Assembly: GCA_003640385.1 (NCBI GenBank)
Contig: RCAB01000128.1
Location: 81,657 to 145,656, forward strand
Direction of reading: 5' to 3'
Length of the DNA: 64,000 bases
Source of the DNA: Setaria digitata
Lineage: Eukaryota > Nematoda > Chromadorea > Rhabditida > Setariidae
Positions 12,903 to 23,445 of this stretch are shown piece after piece (positions within the stretch are counted from its first letter, which is position 1; each line of letters opens with the position of its first letter). A program made the translations under genes and the position numbers. The notes under the pieces were generated by a model. The model saw only the letters and a program-made list of their open reading frames with translations, was not told the origin of the DNA and searched no databases.

Positions 12903-13375
12903 AAAAAAACACTTAATGAAGCATGCTTTCATGCATTCTTTATTTATTTATTTATTTTTTTTTTTTCGCTTTCTTTTTAATGGATGGCATAGTTGAAGTA
13001 ATAGTACTTAGCGGTTAGTAGTTAGTAGTTAGTTAGTAGTAAAACAACAGGCAATCAGGAAAAGATATGGAAATTGATTTGCTTTTTACAAGTTTACATA
13101 TATATATATATACATACACTCTTGAGGATCTTCAGGCTCTTTCAATTTCTTTACTATGCTTAAATGACTTCCGAGAGTTGGCTAATTTGATTGTTTTTGA
13201 TTGTGAAAAATCAGTGATACTAAAATTGAGCAATTTGTTTTTGTTGTTGCTATTGTTTCCACATAAAATAAAGAAATTTTAAAATTACTTAGGATAAAAA
13301 AAGAAAAGAAAAAAGGAAAAAAAGAGAGTGTATAAATATATATATATATAGTATAATATAGATAGAGTAGAGTAC

Positions 13376-13423
<48 letters not shown>

Positions 13424-14084
13424 GCAAACATATACACAGTTGCTATTTGCCTCTCCTTTCATCACTTATCACTTACTATCAATGAGTTAGTTTTTGACAC
13501 TTTAAATTCTAGAACTAAACTATGTCATAGAAACAGAAAACTCACCAAATGTAAATATGACTGGTTCATGATAAATTGCCAACGACAACAATCATGTTAA
13601 GCTATTATTGATAACAATTTAAAATGTTATCATTTGCTATTCTTTGATATATATTTCACTTATCGAGATTATATATGTATATAATAATATACCAATATTG
13701 ATTAGTTCAAGGCTACCACAAAATATTTCATTGTATACATTTTTGAATAATTTTCAAAATTTGGGGGAAAAAAAGAAAAACATTACGAAATAATGAAATA
13801 TTGAAGAAATTAATAACACTAATAATGAAAAATTATAGAACGGAGAAAAAAAAATTAGATATTTGATAAGAAACATTAAAAAATAATGGTGTAATGAAGA
13901 AATTAGGAATACTGATAATGATAAAGATAATGGAAGAGGAAAAAAAGAAGAATATTGAATGGAAAGGCATTCGACAAGATATCAGTCTTGGCCTACTAAC
14001 TAAGCAAGCCACCACCTGTATAGGGCTGCCTCCTGCCTTCCCTCTTCTGCTTAAATTGTCAATGAAGCAGTCCTACTTTTTTCT

Positions 14085-14117
<33 letters not shown>

Positions 14118-17100
14118 GATGGAAAGCTTCCGTTGCTTTCGAATAAAGCGCAATATCTTTCCTTTGCCAGTAAGTGTCTCCATGCCTGCCTTCTTGGCCT
14201 CTTGGCCATATTCTTTATATTTCTTCTTAGCCAGAACTTACCAGCCTAAAGCTTCTATCGAATTGAAAAATTGGTCACCTAGCGCAAAAGTCTCATCATC
14301 TCTCTGGTTTTTTTCTTTTCTTTTTTTTTTTCGTATACAAACTGAAATAAATCTCGAGGACTAACTTACGCTATCTTAGTGTATGCTTACTGTCCAAAAA
14401 ATACAGGCACAAAATTAAGTCGATTTTCAAACTTTCTACTTAGACTTAATTTTTACCCTATTAGTAGTAGATACTATGCTAGTGCACACAGACAGATCTT
14501 TTCGTGTCTTAAAAATATAGTGCATCTTGATGCTTGAAGTCAAGACCAAACTAGCTGTTTGTTGCATAGTGGAAATGCTCTACTCTATTATTGAGTCGGT
14601 TACGTTAAGTGGGAATCTGACAAGTAATTCGTCAACAGATTCTTTTCAAAAAAAATCAAGGAAAAGAGGAAAGGAAAAAAAGAAAGTAACTCGAAGGAAT
14701 CTTAGAACGATCTAAGAAAATGAAGAAATCAATGATCAAATAGATTGAAAAGAAGCTGAAGATTTTTTGTTTATTTCATTCAACTATCAAAAAAAAAAAA
14801 ATTGTTTTGAATAGTTGTTTTGAACACTTTTCAGTATCTTAAAAGATGAAATTATTCACAAGAATTTCTTCAAATAAATCTCATCATTATAAAAATGACA
14901 TGTATTTTTCATGTGCTATTGAGAATTTGCCTAATTAAAAACGTCTTTTATTCACACATTTATGCTTATGCTTGGTGATAGCTTTCAACACTAAATTATA
15001 TTCTCTTTCTACTTCTTCAGATGGACTGATGAGAGAGGAAAAATTTGCAATGAGACTACCTGAATGTCATTTTTTAAATTTCAATTTTAAACATTTTTAG
15101 ATTTCAACCTTTTCTTAACACTTTAAATTGGCATTAGGACGAAAAATTCTCAATGATTTAAAATTTAAAAACTTTTCGTACTGCTGGAAATAATCTGCTA
15201 GGAAATATTTTTAAAATCTAAATGAAGCAAAATTTGGAGCTAGGATAGATGCAAGCAAAACTGATGCGATAGTAATTAAAGATAAGAAAATTTTTAATTT
15301 AATTTACTAAAAATTGTTATTGAATAGAGAATTAGCTGGTGTTGAAGAGCTGTGAAGTGTCAATTATACAAACCTCGCTTCACAAAAAAAAAAAATTTTT
15401 ATTTTTCTCAGTTCAGCATTTTAACAATCATCACTTTAATCTCTCAAAGATTCATCCATCCATCCCATCCATTCGTTACTTCGGAGCACACCCTTCCTTT
15501 TCCTTTCTGTCATTATTAATATTGCCTAATTATAATTGTTCAAAACAACTTCCAGACGATCAGCACCACGAAAATCATTTGACTCAAGTCCCAGATAATC
15601 AGCATCGCGAAAATCGACTTGCTTTTCAGAAGGTCATTACTTATATAATTAGTTTACTTCTTGCTATACAGTATGCAGTGGTATTGACTTGTTTGAGTGC
15701 AATTCAATTTCTCGATAATTTCATATTTTTCTTGCTGACAAGCAAAAACAAATTAGCAAAGTTTAGTAAAGTTCAACAACAAACAGTAGCATTGAATTGA
15801 AGAAGTTTTAAGAGCAATTCATTTATGCAAAGTATTTTAGCAACAAAAGAAAATTTAAACTTTAGCGAAGGGAAAATTTTGCTCATCCAGTGAATGAGAT
15901 GATAAAAGGGAAACTATTAATTACGCAAATTATGAAGCAATTTTCATTCAGGGTTTCGCAAAATACAATGATAATTTAATCGGTGTTATCATAAATTATG
16001 ATTTCGTTATCGATGCCAAGCAAATTAGGCTGATTACAGATGCTAAGAAAAATTAGGTTTTTTGGGAAGGTATTTATGGATGAAGAAAGAATCTCAGTGC
16101 TACTGTTAGCCTAGTGCAAGAAAACACATATTCTCCTTTCTTCCTCGGAACTTTCCCTCTTCAGTGAAGAGAATTTCTATTAAAAATTTACTGAAATTTA
16201 CATCAACCTTATTTGTTAGGCTTTTAGAAATTGGACCCATCAGCCTTTTTTCAATCTACATGGGTTAAAATTGTGAAATCAACGGAAGGAACTGGATAGA
16301 GCAGATGCATAGAAAAGTCTTCCAACTTTAGCAACAGCTGCTTTTCACTATACTTTAACTGCCAGCAAACTAGGCTTATATCTATTTTTTCACCAAAAAA
16401 GAAAAAGTTAGACTTCGATAATTCAAGACAGAACAGGGGATACAAAATAGCTGGTCTTGGTCTTGTTTTATCGGAATTAAAAAAAAAGAAACTTTTCCAA
16501 AAATCCTGATAAGAAAAATTCTGAAAATATTTTAAAAAATCTTTTAAAATTTTGAAAATAACTTCTTGAAAGAAGTAATTTTCTGTTGAAAAGCTGATAT
16601 AATTAAAGTATTACTTTATAGAATTATTTTGAATTAAGTCAAAGAATTTTAGCCAAGAAAAAAAAAAAAAAAAAAAGATTATTTGTTTTATGACGGATTG
16701 CAATCCCCCAAGACTTGAAAGAAGGATGACAATTAAGTCATCTTTCAGCAGCAATATACTAAATTCAATTTTTATATTTCCCATTTTTTTTTTTTTTTTT
16801 TTACAACTGCTCATCTGTCTAAAAGATTTGAATTTCAAAAAAATTTTTTTTTATAATTTTAAACTGATCTCCGTAAATGTTTTTATCTTATTCTTTTATA
16901 AATAATTGAAAAAATCAGCTACTGGGATAAAATTATTTCCTGAAAAGAGATAGACTAAATAAGATGATATCAATGTGTGGAAGTGTGAGAATCTATCAGA
17001 TTGGCAATAGACGCATCTTAATGGAATCGTTAAATTTTCCATTTGTCGTTTATTCTGATCATCAAGCATTCATTCATGAGTTCAATTTTTCAACCTCTTC

Positions 17101-17147
17101 AAAAAATTATTGATTTATTGGGAAAATTTTATTCTTTATACAAAAAT
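12903..17147. other. Intergenic region between avr-14 and the saposin-like pair
   Basis: There is no supported gene. The stretch holds upstream sequence of avr-14, A/T homopolymers (for example T runs near 14087-14114 and 16788-16801) and a TA array. Open frames at 13894-14364 and 15339-15800 lack family motifs, sensible composition or splice context. Confidence 0.55.
13378..13419. repeat. TA dinucleotide microsatellite
   Basis: About 20 uninterrupted TA units, in the upstream region of avr-14, preceded by shorter TA runs at 13333-13350. Confidence 0.9.
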
Positions 17148-17606
17148 TTAACAAAGATTTATTGCCTGGCATAAAGCAACAGAATTGGTCTTATTAGCCA
17201 AATACAGTTGAGACTTGTCAATTATACGATAACCCATTACTTTGCAATTTAGTATCTCAGTTTCGTTTTCAAATAACTCCATACAAGCACCATAAATCTG
17301 CTGAAAAGGAGAAAAATTCTTCTGATAATTAGTCAATTCATTAAATACTATTTATTAATTAAACTTAAAAATGTTGATATATCAATTTTGCGAAAAATAC
17401 TGTTCAGCAGATTGAAGTTTTATTGCGCAAATCTCGTTTGAACTGACATTGTAAGCCCATGCAAGAGCAGAAGTGAATCCTTGATTTAGCTGCTGCATGA
17501 AGGCTTTACAGGATTCGCAAAATAGATTCCTCATACTGATACTGAATACCAGATTCATTCGAAGTAGAAGCACACTGACTGTGACGAAAAGTAATGTTTC
17601 AAACAT
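17148..17606 (-). CDS. Small secreted saposin-like (SapB) protein, copy 2
   Basis: Two exons, 17606-17448 and 17300-17148, joined by a phase-0 GT-AG intron (AAT|GTCAGT to TTTTCAG|CAG), encode 103 residues ending in TAA. Residues 1 to about 24 are a hydrophobic signal peptide (LLFVTVSVLLLRMNLVF). The mature chain has the six-cysteine SapB pattern: CESC, then cysteines after 25, 12, 24 and 5 residues, ending ALCQAINLC. This matches the neighbour at 18321-18793 (25, 13, 24, 5), and the intron sits at the same place, five residues before cysteine 3. Three possible N-glycosylation sites are visible (NET and NKT, with one more near the junction depending on splicing). SapB folds bind or perturb lipids. 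In nematodes such small proteins are often intestinal and can be antimicrobial, but the function here is inferred only. The frame also reads through the donor with an extra cysteine (EIC); I rejected that version because it breaks the spacing. Confidence 0.8.
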
Positions 17607-17610
17607 TGCA

Positions 17611-17612
17611 CT
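17611..17612 (-). promoter_or_regulatory. Probable spliced-leader acceptor of saposin-like copy 2
   Basis: The minus strand reads GTTTGCAG and then TGCA before the ATG at 17606, a close AG acceptor with no upstream coding exon. Confidence 0.5.
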
Positions 17613-17960
17613 GCAAACATTAATTACCAAAATACATGCATGTCTAATCAAAATACAAAAATTGAGGGAGGAAGAAATTTATGGAAGAAAAATTGTATGG
17701 CTCACTGTCTTAGGAAAATGCCTGAAATAGTTTGCTTAGGTATAAATTCCACAATTTTGCAAAAATCTAGTCCTACAGGTTAGAAAACTTTTCAGAAAAT
17801 GTAAATTAATGTAAAAATAGAGTAAAATTAAGGAACTACGAGAAATTACAATAAACAACAACTACTTATCAAGTCATAGTAGATAAACATTAAACAAATG
17901 TAGCAATAACGTGAAACGGAGAAGATGCTTATTCAAAATAATAAATTATCATCGTTGTCT

Positions 17961-17969
17961 CTGATAAGA
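17961..17969 (+). promoter_or_regulatory. GATA-type site (CTGATAAGA) upstream of saposin-like copy 2
   Basis: The extended GATA motif favoured by nematode intestinal GATA factors occurs about 355 bases upstream of the start at 17606. A second, reverse-oriented TTGATAAGT lies near 17866-17874. Single short motifs are expected by chance in AT-rich DNA, so this is only suggestive. Confidence 0.3.
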
Positions 17970-18320
17970 AATGAGGTGTTTCAAAACAATAATTACGCGT
18001 GGATTGGAGATTTATCAATACAGTAATTGAAACCACTGTATAACAAATGATGTTTATTGATTGTTACTTCTTTAAAAATCTTCTCTTTTCTGAAGAAATT
18101 AGCATTTATTGAAAAAGCTGTATTTCATATTTAAAATTAATTTTATAACAAGTAGAATCACAAATCACTGCACCTCACTGGATGATATCTAGTCGAAGGA
18201 ATGATATCTGCAAAATTAAAATTTTTCTTTCAGCACTACTACTCCAAGACTTTCACTATTACAGAATTCAGGAAGTGAGATAAAGATTTCAGACATAAAT
18301 TTTATTGTAATCATATAAAA

Positions 18321-18793
18321 TTAACAAAGATAGAATTTTTGACATATGGTATCGGGATCTCTAGCAAGTGCGATATATTCTTGGACTTTTTCAACCGCGG
18401 CTTCAGCTTCCATTTTGCATGCTTCAACAATAGTTGAATTATTGAGGAAATCCTCTTCGCATAACACACTGATTTCCTAAAAAAAGAGTGACACTGCAAC
18501 TGCACTGTTTATATAAAAGTCAAAATTTTAATCCTAGATAAATAAAGATGATGCATATTTAGAAAGCAATGATGAGAAAAACTAACCTGACCCAACCAAC
18601 TGAAACTATCTTCAGCTACGTTAACTGCTACGCTGAGAAACGTTTTACATGATTCACAAAGAGAATCAAGTGGAACTTTCCGATTTTTAAGAGCAAGGAA
18701 TTTCGATGCAACGAATTTTGATAATTTCATACTGTCTACATAACATGTCATAACAGAAAATGACACGACCAGTGCGATTAAAATTGATTTCAT
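18321..18793 (-). CDS. Small secreted saposin-like (SapB) protein, copy 1
   Basis: Exons 18793-18587 and 18476-18321, joined at CAG|GTTAGT to TTTTTAG|GAA in phase 0, encode 120 residues ending in TAA. Residues 1 to about 20 are a signal peptide (MKSILIALVVSFSVMTCYVD). A basic stretch (KFLALKNRK) precedes the SapB domain, which starts LCESCKTFL. The six domain cysteines are CxxC, then after 25, 13, 24 and 5 residues, ending TICQKFYLC. An N-glycosylation site (NNST) sits between cysteines 3 and 4. The start was chosen because TTTCCAG (AG at 18801-18800) lies six bases upstream of this ATG, so an upstream in-frame ATG at 18820 would be excluded from a trans-spliced mRNA. It forms a tandem pair with 17148-17606, and the pair diverges strongly outside the cysteines. 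Lipid binding or membrane action is a family-based inference. Confidence 0.82.
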
Positions 18794-18799
18794 CTTCCA

Positions 18800-18801
18800 C
18801 T
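18800..18801 (-). promoter_or_regulatory. Probable spliced-leader acceptor of saposin-like copy 1
   Basis: The minus strand reads AAATTTCCAG and then TGGAAG before ATG at 18793. TTTCCAG is close to the nematode acceptor consensus and there is no upstream exon. Confidence 0.6.
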
Positions 18802-18894
18802 GGAAATTTACATCCATCAATACGTGAATTATACTTGAAAAGCGCTTATTTAAAAGCCAACATTTCCTTGCAAAAGTCTCTCTTGTTGTATAGT

Positions 18895-19032
18895 GAACTC
18901 ACAATACTATCGCCTACTATCATCAAAAGCGAATTTTGAAAATTTCATACCGTCTACATTACATGTCACAACAACAAATAATACGACCAGTGCGATGAAC
19001 TCACAATACAATCGCCTACTATCATCAAAAGC
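18895..19032. repeat. 36-base direct repeat flanking the saposin relic
   Basis: The sequence starting gaactcacaatac occurs at 18895-18930 and again at 18997-19032, with one mismatch. The offset is 102 bases and the relic lies between the copies. Confidence 0.85.
18929..18996 (-). pseudogene. Relic of a saposin-like signal-peptide exon
   Basis: The minus strand from 18996 reads IALVVLFVVVTCNVDGMKF followed by SKF. This matches the intact neighbour's IALVVSFSVMTCYVDSMKL and SKF (about 18780-18715). Nothing further of the SapB domain follows. The fragment sits between two copies of a 36-base repeat, so it looks like a stump left by local duplication. Confidence 0.7.
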
Positions 19033-20257
19033 ACGAATATAGACTGAAGCTAACACCACTGATATATCAAATACGAAGGAAGGCTAACTTTCTAGAATTC
19101 AGTGCGCTCAGAAAATAACTGCTACTATCGAAAAATGGTACCTTTTATAGAGCAGAGGAAAGATCGTTCTTCGACCATACCACACAAGTATTCCGAGAGA
19201 CCTATCACCATCTGCTATCCAGCAATTAAACTCATTAATCTAAAACAAATAAAACAAGCAAAAATGCTGAATACTTTGTTCCCAGGCACTAATCAAATAT
19301 GTTCATATCACTGAGCAACAATCTTAAAACCAACAAACTTCTGAAATATGTGAATCTACCTGGTGTGCTTCCAAGACGGAACGCTGATAAGGTTTCGCTT
19401 CATCTGTTCTCATAACAATCATTTCTCCATTTTCGGACTTTGTATTTTGTTTCGCTTATTATTACCAGCACTGATTCACAAAAACAGACAACTCTTCTGC
19501 AAAACAGACTGATGCTAATGAAGGCAAGACTCAAGTTAACGCAAACTAGCACGTTCAAAGAGGGAAGATTCTAACGGCTAAGAAAGAAAACTAGGTTGTG
19601 GAAGCAAAGATTAAGAATGGCACTTCAGAACGATATATCTCTTCCCTGTACAAACAATCACCTCACGTTCACGTAAACACGTGTACTGAGATGAACAGTA
19701 ACTCGGTGGACGTGATCGCGTTCATCCTTGTCATAGCAAATAGCCGATGACGTCATGCCAGCTCTCATGCATGCTACGGTTGGTGAAATCTGGGTGATGT
19801 GCGATGACTGTAGGATGTGACCGAGAGTTCTCTGGGAGGAATTCCGCGATGTTTCGGACTGTCTAGGACTTTTTGCAACAAAGTGAAGGAATGATGTGAA
19901 TGCGATTTGCATAGAAATTAGCTCAGTTCCATTATCTCTTTGAAGGAGAATTAGCAGTTTCCTCGAAACATTCCTCCTTTCCTAACCAGTTAGTTCATTT
20001 CTTCCTCCTTCTCAGTCTACTTATATCTTCTAGAGCTCTCGTATTCACATCATTCTGGGGAAATGCTACATATATATTCGCCAAAACTTTTCATAGCAGA
20101 ACTCTCAGGAGTCTATGGCCCACTTCGTCAATCAAGAAGATCGATTTGACGGTTGAGCTACATGTTTCTTCACTGGTCAATCCTGAATGAATGAATTTGT
20201 CAAGGAAAGGAGCTAATTTCACCTGAGCGACACTACCTGTTCCGGTCTTCATTTTCC
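19033..20257. other. Intergenic region between saposin-like genes and innexin
   Basis: No supported gene. The two flanking genes are divergent here, so this 1.2 kb should hold both sets of upstream control sequence. GC content is higher near 19650-19880, which includes a perfect TGACGTCA palindrome. Confidence 0.55.
19748..19755. promoter_or_regulatory. Perfect CRE palindrome TGACGTCA upstream of innexin
   Basis: The consensus CREB/ATF site TGACGTCA lies about 515 bases upstream of the innexin ATG. The match is exact; function is inferred. Confidence 0.4.
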
Positions 20258-20259
20258 AG
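20258..20259 (+). promoter_or_regulatory. Probable spliced-leader acceptor of innexin
   Basis: ATTTTCCAG ends three bases before the innexin start codon at 20263. A strong AG acceptor with no upstream exon fits trans-splicing and fixes the start. Confidence 0.65.
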
Positions 20260-20262
20260 AAT

Positions 20263-23200
20263 ATGTCACACGAAATGTCACTCCTTCAAAATTCCCTATC
20301 TATAACAAATCACATCAATCATTTGGATGATATGGTCGATCGTTTACATCGCAATTTTACCGTTTTTACTTTAATTTTCTGTGCTATGCTTGTTGGTGCT
20401 AAGCAACAGTTTGGACAACCAATACAGTGTATGCTTCCGGCACATCTCCACCGTATGTTTTCGGTATTTCCATTTTCATCCAATTTTCTAAAGACAAAGC
20501 TTTCTAACTTGCCGGATTAATTCCTGAACGATTATTGTTCTACCTCCATCTTATCCCTTTTCCTGAATCTCTCTGAATCGCTAATTATTATGAGAAATTA
20601 CAGGACCTTATTGGAATAATTATGGCCAATATTACTGTTTCGTTCAAAGTACCTATCGGTTGACATATAATAAAACATTACCAAACGCAAATAGTCGAAC
20701 AAAACTTCGTGCCAGCAATAGTGTCAATTACTACCAGGCCTGTTTCTTATAAATAAATATATAAATAACTTATACATATTACTAGGTAGGCTTCGAAGAA
20801 AGTTGCATGCAGAAATAAAAATACCGAATGGTTTAAAAAAATGTGCAGATGAAATTGCTGTTAATTTCGATATATTAAGATCCAGTTTTTGTTACATGTT
20901 AGAAAGCTTTGTATTATGTGTAAAGATCGCAACAGAAGCAAAAGTTTTATGAATTAAATTAAACTTCAACAACTGTTCCAAAAAGGAAGTTTCGTTTGTT
21001 TAAAAATTCGAGAAACTGAATAAAAGAATTTTTCAGTGGGTTCCAGTTTTCCTCACATTTCAAGCACTATGCTTTTACATTCCTGGTTGGTTATGGATAA
21101 CAGTACAAAGTCAAGGAAGTAAGATCTATATTATTAATACTTTACAATAATTGTTTTCTCGGTTTATTCCAGACAGTTGTAGTTCCTTTGCAGCGCTCGA
21201 CATGAAAGCGGTAGTTAGTGAAGCTATATCTTTAAAAGCAACTATCAAACCTGAGGATCGAGTAAAGAAGCTGACAAATTTAGTCCATTATGTTGCTTCA
21301 ATGCTGAAATTGACGATGACTACGAATGTGCACAGGACCGTTGGTTTTATTTTTTACCTTGTTGAAATTCAAATTATTTGATTATTCTGGGAATTTAACA
21401 AGATTTATGTTTCATGCCTACAATTTTTGTATCATCTTTTTGGTCTATAAATAGATTTTAATCCACAAGAAGATATATAATCACTAAAATACGTTGTAAA
21501 TCGTTTTAAAGTGATAGTGAGTCCTTTAATCTCTGAGGTTAAGAATATCGGATTTTTCTAGAAGTGGTACTGGTGTCCACTGGATAGTGTAAATGGAATA
21601 TCAGTAGCTCTTTATCTTGTTTCCAAGTTACTAATAATTTTAAATAACGTGGTACAGCTGTATATCACTGAAACATTTATTGGTTTCAACAGGCTTTTCT
21701 GGATTCCCACTGTAAGTTAACCTCTATTATGCCTATTTCGAAACCTAAATTTTAGCAGAGAAGTGGTTAAATTTAACTACTTCATATGTATAATTGGTTG
21801 TAAATCCGAGATTCGGCTGTTGTATCTTTAACGATGAGCCCTTTTTCTCGTAATCTCTAATTATAGAATCTTTGGAACTAACAGTACGTACCCAATATAT
21901 GTCTATTACTTGCCATATTATAATTTTGTTGAATCGTTGGTCTTTTTACATCGAAAGCTGGGCCTTAGATTTATCTATAATTTTATGATTTTTTGTAGCA
22001 CTGTTACTTCTTCATTGTTGAAACGTTGCTATAAATTTTCTGTCTGTGGAATTTTGTTACACATTAAAAAGTATGAAAGCAAAAGAGGACAACCGAAAGT
22101 AGCAAGCAAATGAGTCTTCATTCTTTAAAATATTTTTTTTCAGAAGATCTCATTTATGTCAACATACTTTCCAATCATAACGTTCTGCGATTTGGAAAGA
22201 CAGTTTTCAGGAACTGTGGAGACAAACACATTGCAGTGTGTTTTGATACTTAATTTCATCAACGAAAAAATTTTCTTCATACTTTGGTATTGGATATCTT
22301 TGGTATGTTGAGAAACTTACCAGGCATTTAAAATAAAGTTTAAATCTCTTGTCAAAAGTAATTGTCCAAGTGATTCATCATCATCCTGACTGTTGATGTA
22401 AGGTCATTATAACATGGATGAAGGCATTGAAAACGCTTGGTTTCCTTAATGATTATGTTTAAGTACTAGATTTCAAATTTGATTCAGCTATTTGTCGTAT
22501 CATTAGCAAATTTCATAACGACGTTCGTGCAATGTGTATTACCACGTTATCGTAAAGATTTGGTAGAATTTTATTTGCAGGTGGGTATAAATTTATTTTT
22601 AACTTGTGAATTGTTTTTTTTCAATATCACTTTTCCGCATTCTCAATTTTTTTTATACTTTCATTTCTTCATTAATTGGCGCTTTGCTTATCCAGAATCT
22701 GATTATATTTCGGAGAGATGGACTTCCGTAATTATAATTCAGACTCATTTAAATTGCAGAATGGTGAACTGAATGATGAAGAATGGTTCTCGTTGAAGGA
22801 CGAAAAGCGGCTTTCTGTTTATGTTAAAGAGGTATACTTTGTTCTTAAGTCTGCATCAATTGAGAAGAGATTCAATCTTAACTTTTCCAACCTTATGAAT
22901 ATGTCACTAGGCTTTCAACCGAGGCCACTAAAAAATTATAATTTGTTACTTAAAATTACCAAATGTTCTACCTTATGCAGACAGTTTAAATTCTTCTACA
23001 GTTTCTTGGTCTAGATGGAGTACTGCTTCTACGTTTCATTAACGACCATGCAGGTGCTATTGTTACACGTGATATCGCAGTCAGCTTATGGCACGCTTTC
23101 TGTCAGGAAGTAATTATTATTCATTTATTTTATTCTTTTTTTAAAATACTTTAACGACATGTCAGAAAGTTACGATACAATTAATTGTTTAATGTTTTAT

Positions 23201-23445
23201 AGATACTTATCAAAAAATAACATAGAATCTTTCTTTTCTTAGGCAGTCGACCACATCGATAAAAAGAAATGAATTCATCTTTTCGTAAACAAAATTCGAT
23301 ACATTTGTGCACTCTCCATTTATTTTATTTTCAGAATTCCAGTTTCCTTATATGCCATAGAACAGCTCCAAAAGTCGAAGAATCTGAAATTATGAATACC
23401 TATTCAGCAGTAAGATCTCCTACAGTTTCACTAAACAGGAGTTGA
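20263..23445 (+). CDS. Innexin (gap-junction channel protein)
   Basis: Innexins form the gap junctions of invertebrates, six or eight subunits per hemichannel in the plasma membrane. Ten phase-consistent exons give 421 residues: 20263-20452, 20604-20737, 21037-21118, 21173-21339, 21562-21711, 22144-22302, 22488-22580, 22760-22831, 23002-23109 and 23335-23445 (TGA). TM1 is about residues 32-48 (NFTVFTLIFCAMLVGAK). It is followed by the innexin QxxQxxGxPIQC region, a first-loop cysteine pair (C56, C75), the signature YYQW (106-109) opening TM2, TM3 (about 203-223), a second-loop pair (C256, C273) and TM4 (about 283-308). The C-terminal tail contains the usual LGLDGVLLLRFI and SLWHAF motifs. Exon 2 ends at a GC rather than GT donor, and the 21339 donor (ACC|GTTGGT) is weak. 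The second loop before C256 is about eight residues shorter than usual. I cannot say which innexin this is. Confidence 0.88.

Noticed and set aside
13894..14364. 156-codon plus-strand frame
   Set aside because: It contains a poly-Phe run from a T homopolymer and has no motif or splice site support.
15339..15800. 153-codon plus-strand frame with a small DDQHHENHL-type internal repeat
   Set aside because: It has no start context, signal or domain that I recognise, and the surrounding sequence is homopolymer-rich.
17391..17447. Read-through extension of saposin-like copy 2 exon 1 with an extra cysteine
   Set aside because: Using it breaks the conserved six-cysteine spacing, and no donor there matches the phase of the next exon.
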